Notes under the pieces: generated by a model | The model's database searches: none | What the model was told of the DNA's origin: nothing | The model's input: only the letters and a program-made list of their open reading frames with translations | Shown: piece after piece, positions 14,884 to 22,215 of the stretch | Layout: the number at the start of each line of letters is the position of its first letter | How positions within the stretch are numbered: position 1 is the first letter of the stretch | Translations under genes and position numbers: made by a program | IMG/VR virus record: IMGVR_UViG_3300037193_000260 | Coordinates: 1-36,575 of that record | Direction: 5' to 3' (one strand) | DNA from: a virus | DNA length: 36,575 nt

Positions 14884-15426
14884 TCAGCCTTCTGCAATCT
14901 GCCAGTCTTCGGCCAGGGCGTCCGACTGTGACGGTGCCCAGCCCATCAGGATCGCGCCCTGTGCGGTCTTCAGAATGAAATAAGGCAGCACCGGCGCGCC
15001 GCCGCCGTTCTCTTCGGCATGCGCGCGGGCGTGCTCGTTCCAGAACGACGTGGCGGCCAGGTTCGGGTTCCCCTTGCCCAGCGCGACCCACTGGCCGGCA
15101 CCATTCCAGCCTGCGCGCGTGACCTTGTGCCCGCGCTTCATCGCTTCGACCGCCAGGCCGAAGTTCATGGCATCGCACGGACGATAGGCAGCGTCGAACG
15201 CGCGCTTCGGCGTCCAGGTGACATAGCCGGCGCGCCCCGGTACATTCGGCTTGCCGTCCGCTTCGTACTCAACCAGATAGCCCGCCTCGGCGCCGTCTTC
15301 GTCGGGCGGCATCGCCCAACCGCGGAAGGCATTGTAGGCGGCCCGGGTCATCGCCTCGGCGATGATCAACTTGGTACCGATGAATCGGCCGGCGGTCTGG
15401 ATCGTGGTGCTGGTGGTTTCTTGCAT
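14884..15426 (-). CDS. Two-domain protein with C-terminal Tad2 (DUF2829)-like domain
   Basis: 180 residues, strong GAAGGAAG site before ATG. Residues about 14-84 (FIGTKLIIAEAMTRAAYNAFRGW to GYVTWTPKRAFDAAYRP) form a small domain common in phage early proteins and of unknown function. Residues 86-178 (MNFGLAVEAMKRGHKVTRAGW, then WAPSQSDALAEDW) match the DUF2829 pattern: an opening F..A...MK.G..V.R..W and the closing W.PS..D.LA.DW. The founding member of this domain, Tad2, blocks Thoeris defence by sequestering the cyclic ADP-ribose signal. Family placement rests on these motifs; an anti-Thoeris role is inferred. Location near the end of the early leftward unit, a typical accessory position, is consistent with counter-defence. 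Confidence 0.75.
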   Translation of the reverse strand: MQETTSTTIQTAGRFIGTKLIIAEAMTRAAYNAFRGWAMPPDEDGAEAGYLVEYEADGKPNVPGRAGYVTWTPKRAFDAAYRPCDAMNFGLAVEAMKRGHKVTRAGWNGAGQWVALGKGNPNLAATSFWNEHARAHAEENGGGAPVLPYFILKTAQGAILMGWAPSQSDALAEDWQIAEG

Positions 15427-15442
15427 GGTCTTCCTTCAGGGT

Positions 15443-15464
15443 GCGCGCCTCTTGGCCGGCGCGC
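15443..15464 (-). repeat. Intercistronic GC hairpin, copy B
   Basis: GCGCGCC / GGCGCGC 7-bp stem, 8-base loop, in the 48-base gap upstream of the Tad2-domain gene. In the transcribed strand the loop starts GGCC, as in copies C and D. Confidence 0.75.
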
Positions 15465-15474
15465 TTGGCCATGG

Positions 15475-15642
15475 TTATTTGGTGGTGCCGACCTGGCGCC
15501 GATCCTTGCCGCTGCGCCGGTCGCCGGCCAGCCAGCCGAACAGGCGCCAGAACAGCGTGGGTCCGAAGCGTCGATCGGTGCGGTTCGGGCACTTGCGGCC
15601 CTGGTCGCAGTTCTGGGTACAGCATTGGCCGCGCGTCTTCAT
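15475..15642 (-). CDS. Small Cys-rich basic protein
   Basis: 55 residues from the ATG that overlaps the previous stop (ATGA at 15639-15642). The N-terminus MKTRGQCCTQNCDQGRKCP has four Cys in 13 residues, suitable for binding a metal ion, followed by a hydrophobic/aromatic patch (FGPTLFWRLFGWLAG) and a basic tail. Possibly a small zinc-binding or membrane-associated protein. No family recognised. Translation coupling to the 96-residue gene upstream suggests they act together. Confidence 0.6.
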   Translation of the reverse strand: MKTRGQCCTQNCDQGRKCPNRTDRRFGPTLFWRLFGWLAGDRRSGKDRRQVGTTK

Positions 15643-15929
15643 ACCGGGCATTCCATCCAGTCGCACGGCCCGGCCGGGTCACCAGGATGCCGGCTGCAAT
15701 GCGCGCAGCTGTCGGGCGCCGGCAGCGCCTGCGCGTCGTTCACTTCGCGCGCCTCGACGTCGATTACCATGCCGTGCTGTTCCTCATATAGGCGGTGCTG
15801 GCGGTCAGATTCTTCCTGATGTTCGCGTGCCTGACGTTCGGCCTGGCGCTGGGCTTCCTCGGCCTGCAGCCGGGCTTCGGTCCTGGCCAGTTCCAGCGCT
15901 GCTAGGCCTGCGAAGTACCCGCCCATCAT
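15639..15929 (-). CDS. Coiled-coil protein with C-terminal Cys cluster
   Basis: 96 residues, ATG overlapping the preceding stop (ATGA). Residues about 1-45 begin with a short hydrophobic stretch (MMGGYFAGLAALELA) followed by a strongly charged coiled coil (RTEARLQAEEAQRQAERQAR). The C-terminus has CAHC, then 10 residues, C and four residues later C (ending DWMECPV), a possible metal site. No family recognised. It lies in a coupled set of unknown genes in the leftward unit. Confidence 0.6.
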   Translation of the reverse strand: MMGGYFAGLAALELARTEARLQAEEAQRQAERQAREHQEESDRQHRLYEEQHGMVIDVEAREVNDAQALPAPDSCAHCSRHPGDPAGPCDWMECPV

Positions 15930-17161
15930 TCCGGCTTTCCCCCATCATCGGCACCCCGGGCCGGCACCGCGTATTCCGGCCACAAGGCATCCCGCACCAT
16001 CGGCGGCGGGATGAAGGCGACAGTCTCGGCGGCCGCGCGGTTCTGGGCCTTCTGGATATCCGACAACCCAGCGAAGAGGGCCGCGCCGTCCAGGTTCTTC
16101 AGGATGCCCAGGCGCGCGTCCTGAAGAGTCACCGTGTCACCGAACACGCGCACGGTCGCCACCGGCAAATGGTCGACGGCTTGCCGCCCGCCTGTCAGCT
16201 TTTCCCATTCCGCCATGATCGCCTGCGCGGCATCGCGCGGCGTGACGTCATCGCCGAAGGTCAGCACGCCTTCATTGCTGATCGAAAGCCAGATTTTCGG
16301 CGTGGTGTCGACATGTCGAATGCGGTAATGCAGGGTATCTGATTGCTCATCGGGCGCGGCTTCCTGGTGGCTTTGTACGCCGCTCGGCTGCTGCGCCTGG
16401 TTAGCGGCATCGGGTGCAGTCCCGTCTGATTCCAGAAATTCCTGCAGCGCATCCTTGCCGCAGTTGCAGCGGTTCCCCGGGTCGCCTTCGTGATGGTCGG
16501 ACACGAAGCAATTTTCACCATGCGGGCCGGTGCTGATCCAGTTTCTGGCGGCGGTCAGCTTGCCGATTATTTCGGTAATCTCGCTTTGCAGGTCGGCAGC
16601 GTCGCCAGTTGCGGCGAGGTCTTCAGCCCACTCGCGATCCTTCAGCAGGCGCACCATGCGGCGCACCTGTTCGCGGAACTTGTGCAGCTGGTCATACTGG
16701 CTATACAAGGCGGCCACGTCGCGCAGCGGCTGGGTGTCATAGGCCGGGTTGATGCTGTCGCCCAGCTTCCAGTAGCCGATCGCGGCGGTACTGATCGCGG
16801 CCATTTGCAGGCGGTATTGTTCGCTGCGCTCGAGCGCTGGCAGGGCGCCTTCCCGGTACAGGTATTCGCCGTCGCGCAGCGGCTCTTCGGACTGGTGGAA
16901 CGGATAGAACTGGTGCCAGGTGGCCGCGCCTTCGCCGCCGGTGCGGTACACGGCCGCCGGCCCATCCTTGCGACGCACGCACACGTCGACGCGCTCGAGG
17001 TCGGGCGGCTGGTTCGGCCAGGTGCTGCCCAGCGGCCCGATCAGGCCAGTGGTCGGCCCGGTCAGCAGCAGGGTCCAGTGGTCAGGGCGATCGCCCCACT
17101 GCAGCGCGACGGCAGGCCGGGCGTCATCCTTGCGGCGCATCGGGTTTGTGGTGTCATTCAC
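15926..17161 (-). CDS. Unknown phage protein with Cys/His motif
   Basis: 411 residues from GTG 17161, chosen because it overlaps the previous stop as GTGA and has AAAGGAG upstream. The alternative is ATG 17140 (MRRKDDARPAVALQWG). The N-terminal 100 residues contain DHWTLLLTGPTTGLIGPLG and a WHQFYPFHQS segment. A middle helical region (QYDQLHKFREQVRRMVRLLKD) precedes GENCFVSDHHEGDPGNRCNC, which could bind a metal; similar GE.CFVSDH..GDPG..C.CG motifs occur in other phage proteins of unknown role. The C-terminal domain has a beta-rich part (ATVRVFGDTVTL). No function assigned. Confidence 0.7.
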   Translation of the reverse strand: MNDTTNPMRRKDDARPAVALQWGDRPDHWTLLLTGPTTGLIGPLGSTWPNQPPDLERVDVCVRRKDGPAAVYRTGGEGAATWHQFYPFHQSEEPLRDGEYLYREGALPALERSEQYRLQMAAISTAAIGYWKLGDSINPAYDTQPLRDVAALYSQYDQLHKFREQVRRMVRLLKDREWAEDLAATGDAADLQSEITEIIGKLTAARNWISTGPHGENCFVSDHHEGDPGNRCNCGKDALQEFLESDGTAPDAANQAQQPSGVQSHQEAAPDEQSDTLHYRIRHVDTTPKIWLSISNEGVLTFGDDVTPRDAAQAIMAEWEKLTGGRQAVDHLPVATVRVFGDTVTLQDARLGILKNLDGAALFAGLSDIQKAQNRAAAETVAFIPPPMVRDALWPEYAVPARGADDGGKPE

Positions 17162-17421
17162 TTTGCAATTCTCCTTTGTTTGAGGGCTGATTCGGCTGCA
17201 TCCCATGCAAGTCGCACGCGCTCGTCCAGGGTTGTTATCGGCTTTTCGCCGCGGGTCCATCCTTTGGCGTCGATACAGGCCGACAGCGCCGCCATGAAGG
17301 CCCGGTCCAGAAAGGCCTGGCGCTCGGCTTGATATCGCTCGGTTTGTCGGTCGCGCTGCACGCGCTTGCGGCCTGCTGCATACCCGCGCGCGTATCCCCG
17401 TTGTTCTTCTGTGGTCGGCAT
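17158..17421 (-). CDS. Small basic helical protein of unknown function
   Basis: 87 residues, GGGGAT ribosome-binding site. The N-terminus MPTTEEQRGYARGYAAGRKR followed by charged helices (QTERYQAERQAFLDRAFMAAL) is a common pattern in phage early proteins; a KGWTRGEKPITTLDERVRLAW segment follows. Coupled to the next gene by GTGA overlap. Function unknown. Confidence 0.65.
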   Translation of the reverse strand: MPTTEEQRGYARGYAAGRKRVQRDRQTERYQAERQAFLDRAFMAALSACIDAKGWTRGEKPITTLDERVRLAWDAAESALKQRRIAK

Positions 17422-17437
17422 TCTGATCCCCTATGTA

Positions 17438-17462
17438 GCGCGCCAGCGCTGGGCCGGCGCGC
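17438..17462 (-). repeat. Intercistronic GC hairpin, copy C
   Basis: GCGCGCC / GGCGCGC 7-bp stem, 11-base loop that is itself GC-rich, in the 57-base gap between the exonuclease and the 87-residue gene. Confidence 0.75.
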
Positions 17463-17478
17463 GTGGATTATGGCCGAG

Positions 17479-18132
17479 TTACGCGGCGGCCTGCGCCTGG
17501 TGCGCCTTGATGCCGTAATAGACCGCCTTGGCCGCGCGCACGTCGTTCATTGCGTCGTGCGCGCCTTCCAGATCGTGCCCGGTGAAGAACTTGTAGGCTT
17601 CGCCCAGATTCGGCGACTTCGGGCCCTTGCGGCGCGCGGCCACCATCTTCGCGGTCGGCGGCAGGTTCAGGATTTTCACGCTGTTGCCCTGGGTGCAGTA
17701 GGCCGGCGCCGCCTTCCAGTAATCGGCGAACGGCAGCGGCGGCGTGCCGATGGTCTGCATGCTGTAGAAGGCGTGTCGCATCAGTTCGATGCGCAGCATG
17801 CGCATGTCGAAGGATTCGTTGTGGCCGCAGCGAAGATTAGCCTCGGTCCACATGTCGACAAAGTGGGAAATTACCACGTCGGCGGCGATGCCTTCGGCCA
17901 TGGCGCGCTCGGTGGTGATGCCGTGCACGGCGGCCACTTCGTCCGGAACGGTCCAGCCGTCGGGCAGCACAATCATGTTCATGTGCTGCAGGTCTTCGCC
18001 GGTGGCTTCGTCGCACAGCAGGGCGGCCAGCTGCAGCACGCGCGGCTGTTCTGGGTGCTCGCTGGGCAGGCTCCAGAGAGGCAGGCCAGTCGTTTCGGTG
18101 TCGTAGAACAGAATGGTTTTTTGGGTATTCAT
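17479..18132 (-). CDS. DnaQ-like 3'-5' exonuclease (DEDDh family)
   Basis: 217 residues. All exonuclease motifs are present: ExoI FYDTETTGLP (D11, E13), ExoII GHNESFDMRML (D109), and ExoIII AHDAMNDVRAA with His H192 and D197, which marks the DEDDh subgroup shared by the DNA polymerase III epsilon subunit and RNase T. It would remove nucleotides from 3' ends using two metal ions. Position after the SMC-like ATPase and RecT suggests DNA end processing in recombination or degradation of host nucleic acid, but substrate cannot be told from sequence. A family hairpin lies on each side. Confidence 0.9.
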   Translation of the reverse strand: MNTQKTILFYDTETTGLPLWSLPSEHPEQPRVLQLAALLCDEATGEDLQHMNMIVLPDGWTVPDEVAAVHGITTERAMAEGIAADVVISHFVDMWTEANLRCGHNESFDMRMLRIELMRHAFYSMQTIGTPPLPFADYWKAAPAYCTQGNSVKILNLPPTAKMVAARRKGPKSPNLGEAYKFFTGHDLEGAHDAMNDVRAAKAVYYGIKAHQAQAAA

Positions 18133-18161
18133 GGTGTCGCTTTCGTAGTAGAGGAATGAAA

Positions 18162-18180
18162 GGGCGCCAGGCCGGCGCCC
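18162..18180 (-). repeat. Intercistronic GC hairpin, copy D
   Basis: GGGCGCC / GGCGCCC 7-bp stem, 5-base loop, in the 55-base gap between the SMC-like ATPase and the exonuclease. Arms differ from copies A-C by one compensated base pair (GC to CG changes on both arms), so the stem is kept while the sequence varies. Confidence 0.75.
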
Positions 18181-18187
18181 GGGTTAC

Positions 18188-19990
18188 TTAGGCGGCCTGC
18201 TGCGCCGCGCCGTCGGCGGTGGTGCTGGCGGTGATCCCGCCGTTTTCGACCCAGAACGCCGTGATGGTGTCGGCCAGGCCGGTCGGCATCGCCTTGAAGG
18301 TGCCGAACAGCAGGGCGGTGTCGATCAGGCCTTCGAAGGCCAGCACGTCCATCCAGTCCAGCAGCTGCGCGCGGCCCGGCAGGTCCAGCACGTCCACGCG
18401 GTCCAGCATCAGCACCTTCAGGCCGGAAATCTCGGCGACCACCTGGGCCACCATCGCGTCGACGCGCCATTGCTCGGACTCGCTCAGCAGCTGGTACGGG
18501 CGGCCGTTGGCGGTGATGGCCATGTCGGCTTCAATCTGGGCGGTCATCCATTCGGTATCCACGGCGGCCTGTTTCAGCAGCAGGTTCACCGGCGCAAGCG
18601 CCTCGAGCAGCATTTCGTTCGGGATGCCTTGCGGCGCCAGGGCGTCGGCCACCTTCGTCCATTCCTCGACATCGGCGTGGTGCCGGGCCGCGCCCTTGGT
18701 CTTCGCGTGCGCTTCGTCGCGTTTCTTCTGGGCCGCTTCAATGTCCAGGCGCTTGTTCTCGGCGGCCTGGCGGTCGGCTTTTGCCCTGGTCAGCAGGCCT
18801 TCTACTTCAGCGATTTCGGCGCTGGCGTCCACGACGTCGGAAGCGGGCGCCAGGGCGTCGAACTGGCCCTTGGCCTGGGTGGCGGCAGCAAGGCCACGTT
18901 CCAGGTTCTTCACGCGGTTCTGCATCACCTGCAGGCCGCGCTCATGTTCGGGCAGCGCGGTGACGGCATCAGGATCCGGCTGTCCGTCTTCCAGCTTGCC
19001 GTGTTCCTTCGTGTAGGCCACCATCAGCTTCGTCCGCTGGGTTTCCTTCTCGGCCGTCGCATCCTTCCCGGTCAGTACCAGCCCATCCAGGAAGCGGGCC
19101 ATGTCGTGCACCAGGCCGACGCGCGCGGTGCCGCTGGCGCGCTCGCGCATGGCCACCACCTTCGGCTCATACTCGGCCAGTTCCTTCCGCGCCAGGTCCA
19201 GCTGGCCGGTCAGGCTGTCGACCTTGCCGGCGCCTTCGGCCAGGGCTTCGCGGCGCTGCGCCGCCTTCTGCGCCTCGAGGGCCACCGACTTGATGCGGCC
19301 CAGATTTTCGTTCAGCAGCGCGATGTTTCGATCGATCCCGCCCACCTGGTCGGCCAGCGCCTTCACGTCGCCCGGCGGCAGGTCCGGCACCGGCGCTTCC
19401 CAGCTGACCGCCTTGACGGCGCCGTAGGTTTCGCCGGTCAGGGTGCGCCATGCGCCCTTCGCTTCGGTCGCCTTGCTCTTGGCGTGGTCGCACACGCCCG
19501 GGAAGCCGGTACGCAGCAGCGGCAGCACGGCGTCTACCTTCTCTTCCTGGCACCCGCGCGCCAGCATGCGCGCCTTCACGTTGTCCGCCTTCGGCTTCAG
19601 GCCGGTCAGGCCGAACAGGAAGGTGCGGCGCTCGTCGGGCGTCATCCTGGCGAAGCGCTGACCGTACAGGGCCACGCGCATCGGTTCGCTGATTTCCGGC
19701 CCGACGAATTCGCCCTTGGGCAGGTTGAACGCGAACGACTGATCAGCATCGCCGTCGATCGTCACCACGGCGCCGCCGGCCTGCGCGCCTTCGTGGACCA
19801 GCATGCCGAAGGTCTTTTTCGTGGTCACGTCGCGCACGGTGTCCTGGGTGATCGCCATGCGCACCGCTTCCTGAATCGAGCTCTTGCCGCTGCCATTGCG
19901 GCCGGCGAACAGCGCCACAGGCGTCGGCAGGCGTGCGTCGACGTCCTGCAGGCCCAGCACGTTCTGCGCTTGAATACGGGTGATTTTCAT
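18188..19990 (-). CDS. SMC/Rad50-like AAA ATPase
   Basis: 600 residues from ATG 19990 (GGAGAAC upstream); a 33-residue upstream extension overlaps the gap and is rejected. The N-terminus MKITRIQAQNVLGLQD and Walker A GRNGSGKSS (residues 30-38) are followed by a long charged coiled-coil middle (about 220-440). Near the C-terminus come a signature-like LLSESEQWRVDAMV and Walker B VLMLDRVDVLDLPGR. The Walker B position after the Asp is Arg, not the usual Glu. Such proteins in phages accompany nucleases and annealing proteins and probably handle DNA ends like Rad50/SbcC. Placement between the exonuclease and RecT modules supports recombination or repair. Confidence 0.85.
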   Translation of the reverse strand: MKITRIQAQNVLGLQDVDARLPTPVALFAGRNGSGKSSIQEAVRMAITQDTVRDVTTKKTFGMLVHEGAQAGGAVVTIDGDADQSFAFNLPKGEFVGPEISEPMRVALYGQRFARMTPDERRTFLFGLTGLKPKADNVKARMLARGCQEEKVDAVLPLLRTGFPGVCDHAKSKATEAKGAWRTLTGETYGAVKAVSWEAPVPDLPPGDVKALADQVGGIDRNIALLNENLGRIKSVALEAQKAAQRREALAEGAGKVDSLTGQLDLARKELAEYEPKVVAMRERASGTARVGLVHDMARFLDGLVLTGKDATAEKETQRTKLMVAYTKEHGKLEDGQPDPDAVTALPEHERGLQVMQNRVKNLERGLAAATQAKGQFDALAPASDVVDASAEIAEVEGLLTRAKADRQAAENKRLDIEAAQKKRDEAHAKTKGAARHHADVEEWTKVADALAPQGIPNEMLLEALAPVNLLLKQAAVDTEWMTAQIEADMAITANGRPYQLLSESEQWRVDAMVAQVVAEISGLKVLMLDRVDVLDLPGRAQLLDWMDVLAFEGLIDTALLFGTFKAMPTGLADTITAFWVENGGITASTTADGAAQQAA

Positions 19991-20051
19991 TGTCTTGTTC
20001 TCCAATCTGTTGAGGGTGCAGGACCGCGCCGGGCGGCCCCGCGTGTTGTTG

Positions 20052-20909
20052 TTATTCCAGGTTGCCGCCGTTGGCTGCGCGCTTGCCACCGCGGCGGCGG
20101 CCGGCGATCGGTTCGACGTTGCTGCCGATCGGCGCCTCGTCGGTCTTCAACGGGATAGGGTCGCCAGCCGGTTCTGCCGGGCCTTCGCCGGGCCGGAACT
20201 CGGCGTCCACCACGTCGTCGGGCTGGGCGGTGTAGCTGTGGCCCGGGTCGCCCGGCTGCACGCCGTCGTTCGCCAGCACGACTTCGCCGCCAGTGGCCGG
20301 CAGGGCGTCGACCTTCGCGCCCGGCGTGTCGAACATCGCCTCGGCTTTCTGGCGCGCTTCGCTCTTCGGCTGCTGGGTCTGCTGCTGCACCTGGTCGAAC
20401 AGGTCGCCGCTGCCTTCGGCTTCGTCTTCGTCGCGGCACTCAAGCGTGACCGGAACCACCTGCTGCAGCAGGGCCGACAGCGCAGCGATCGCGGCCGGGT
20501 CGGGCTTGGAGAACTGAACGCGGAACTGCCAGTGGACGGTGCCGCCTTCCTTCATCGTCAGCTTGAAATTATTGGTTTTGCCGCCGCCCAGCACGACGTC
20601 GCCGCCGTCGACGTGCAAGCGCAGCAGGGTGCGCGGCACTTCCAGCTTCCAGCCGATCGTCGGATCCAGCAGCGGGAAGCGCAGGGCCGGCAGGTGGTCC
20701 GATTCGATCAGTTCGCGGTTGTCGTCCTTGCGGTAATACGTGGCGCGCAGGTCTGGGTGCAGCTTGGCCAGCAGGTTGTTCGCGGCGTCGAATTCGAACT
20801 TCAGGTCGATCGCCGGGCTGGATTCTTCGCCGTGCAATTCGCTACGCACGTTCAGGTGCGCCAGCTTGCAGCGCTCTTTTTGCAGATTGAATGCCTCAGT
20901 TTTGGACAT
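20052..20909 (-). CDS. Unknown protein of the recombination cluster
   Basis: 285 residues, AAGGG site before ATG. The N-terminal 160 residues (NLQKERCKLAHLNVRSELHGEE, PAIDLKFEFDAANNLLAKL, KTNNFKLTMKEGGTVHWQFRVQ) look like a beta-rich domain; this opening pattern recurs in phages next to RecT-type genes. The rest is a low-complexity, acidic and Pro/Gly-rich tail ending in a basic patch (GRRRGGKRAANGG). A single-strand DNA-binding or RecT-assisting role would fit the neighbours and tail but no motif proves it. Confidence 0.65.
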   Translation of the reverse strand: MSKTEAFNLQKERCKLAHLNVRSELHGEESSPAIDLKFEFDAANNLLAKLHPDLRATYYRKDDNRELIESDHLPALRFPLLDPTIGWKLEVPRTLLRLHVDGGDVVLGGGKTNNFKLTMKEGGTVHWQFRVQFSKPDPAAIAALSALLQQVVPVTLECRDEDEAEGSGDLFDQVQQQTQQPKSEARQKAEAMFDTPGAKVDALPATGGEVVLANDGVQPGDPGHSYTAQPDDVVDAEFRPGEGPAEPAGDPIPLKTDEAPIGSNVEPIAGRRRGGKRAANGGNLE

Positions 20910-20944
20910 CAGTGTTTTCCCTTCTGGGTGGTGGTGAAAAATCG

Positions 20945-22186
20945 TTATTCCGGCGCGGTGCCGCTGCTGGGGCGGCGGGTGCGCTTCGCAGGGCCGGCGG
21001 CCGGTGCTTCAGCCTTCTGTTCCTGGGTCTTGGGCGACATTTCGGCCAGGCGCTGCTGGTACAGCGTGTTCAGGGTGGCGCGGAAGCTGTCGTTGGTCAC
21101 TTCGCCGACCAGTTCGTACACGTCGGCCAGCTGGTTCAGGTTGTTCGCGCGGTTCAGCTGGGCCATAAGGCGCTCGTACTGTTCGCCTTCCTCGGCCGTG
21201 AACGTGCCCGCCTTCGTGCCCGGCTGCGACGTACTGGTGCCGGTGCTGGTGGCGCTGGCCGCCGCCGGCTGTGCTTCGCGCACGTCGACGGTCTCGGCAG
21301 CTGCTGCGCGGCGCTGGTTCGCGCTCGGCTGTTCCTCGGTGGTCGCCGGCTGCTGGGCCGGTGCATCGGTGCGCGGGTGCTCTTCCTGCTGGTCGGTGGC
21401 CGCGTCTTCCTCATCGATGAACACGAAGTTGCCGTCGATCGTGTTTTCAACGTGGACCGCCTTGCCGGCCGCATTCGCCTGTTCGGCGGCGATCGCGTTT
21501 TCCAGTTCCACCGACGTCGGCAGGTATTTGATCACCTGCAGCAGCACGACCTTCCGGCCGTAGGCTTCGAAGTTGTCGTCGTTCTTCGCGGCGTAGTGCT
21601 TGCCGCCGACCTTGTTGTATTCCTTCAGGTGCTTGTGCACCTTCGCGGTCGACCACACGACCAGGTGCGGGAACTCGGCGCCCTTCACGCGGCCGACCGC
21701 GTAGTAGTGGGTAACGTCTTCGTGCGCTTCGCTGTCGCCCGGCTTGTGGTGCAGGTACGGGCTGTCGCCCAGCTGGTAGTCGAACTGGTCGCCCTTGCGC
21801 ACCACGCCGGTCCAGGCGCTGGCGCGGCCGGTGCGGTTCACCAGGTCGATCAGGCCCTTCCAGCCCGGGACATACTGGCAATTGCCCTTGTACGCGACCA
21901 GATAGCCCTTGCCGTTCCCCAGCCCGATCCCGCTGTTGATCGCGACGCTGACCGCCACGTAGAACGACAGCGGCGTGGCCGCCTGCAGGTCTTTCGACTG
22001 CATCAGCATGACGGTCGCGGTGCGGATTTCGCGCTCCACCGTCATGTGGCCCGGTATGCCGGCGCCCAGCAGTTCCTTGCGCTTATCCAGATAGTCGGTC
22101 TTCCCGGTGATCGGGTGCGCGGCCCGCTTGGCGAGCTCGGTAGTGTTCGCCTGCTGGTTTTCCTGCAGGTTTTGCAGTGTTGTCAT
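20945..22186 (-). CDS. RecT-family single-strand annealing protein
   Basis: 413 residues from ATG 22186 with AAAGGAG upstream. The RecT core spans about residues 20-260: TPLSFYVAVSVAINSGIGLGNG, KGYLVAYKGNCQYVPGWKGL, a conserved DVTHYYAVGRVKG and FEAYGRKVVLLQVIKYLP. The C-terminal 150 residues are a disordered, Gln/Ala/Thr-rich extension ending in a basic tail. RecT proteins anneal complementary single strands; together with the adjacent Fe-S nuclease they form the phage's recombination pair. The upstream frame is open but lacks a better start. Confidence 0.9.
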   Translation of the reverse strand: MTTLQNLQENQQANTTELAKRAAHPITGKTDYLDKRKELLGAGIPGHMTVEREIRTATVMLMQSKDLQAATPLSFYVAVSVAINSGIGLGNGKGYLVAYKGNCQYVPGWKGLIDLVNRTGRASAWTGVVRKGDQFDYQLGDSPYLHHKPGDSEAHEDVTHYYAVGRVKGAEFPHLVVWSTAKVHKHLKEYNKVGGKHYAAKNDDNFEAYGRKVVLLQVIKYLPTSVELENAIAAEQANAAGKAVHVENTIDGNFVFIDEEDAATDQQEEHPRTDAPAQQPATTEEQPSANQRRAAAAETVDVREAQPAAASATSTGTSTSQPGTKAGTFTAEEGEQYERLMAQLNRANNLNQLADVYELVGEVTNDSFRATLNTLYQQRLAEMSPKTQEQKAEAPAAGPAKRTRRPSSGTAPE

Positions 22187-22215
22187 GCGGTGGTTCTCCT
22201 TTGAGTGGTGATGGT

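Noticed and set aside
18470-20158. 562-residue plus-strand ORF under the SMC-like ATPase
   Set aside because: Opposite strand of a gene with clear Walker motifs and part of a continuous leftward unit; composition is that of a GC shadow.
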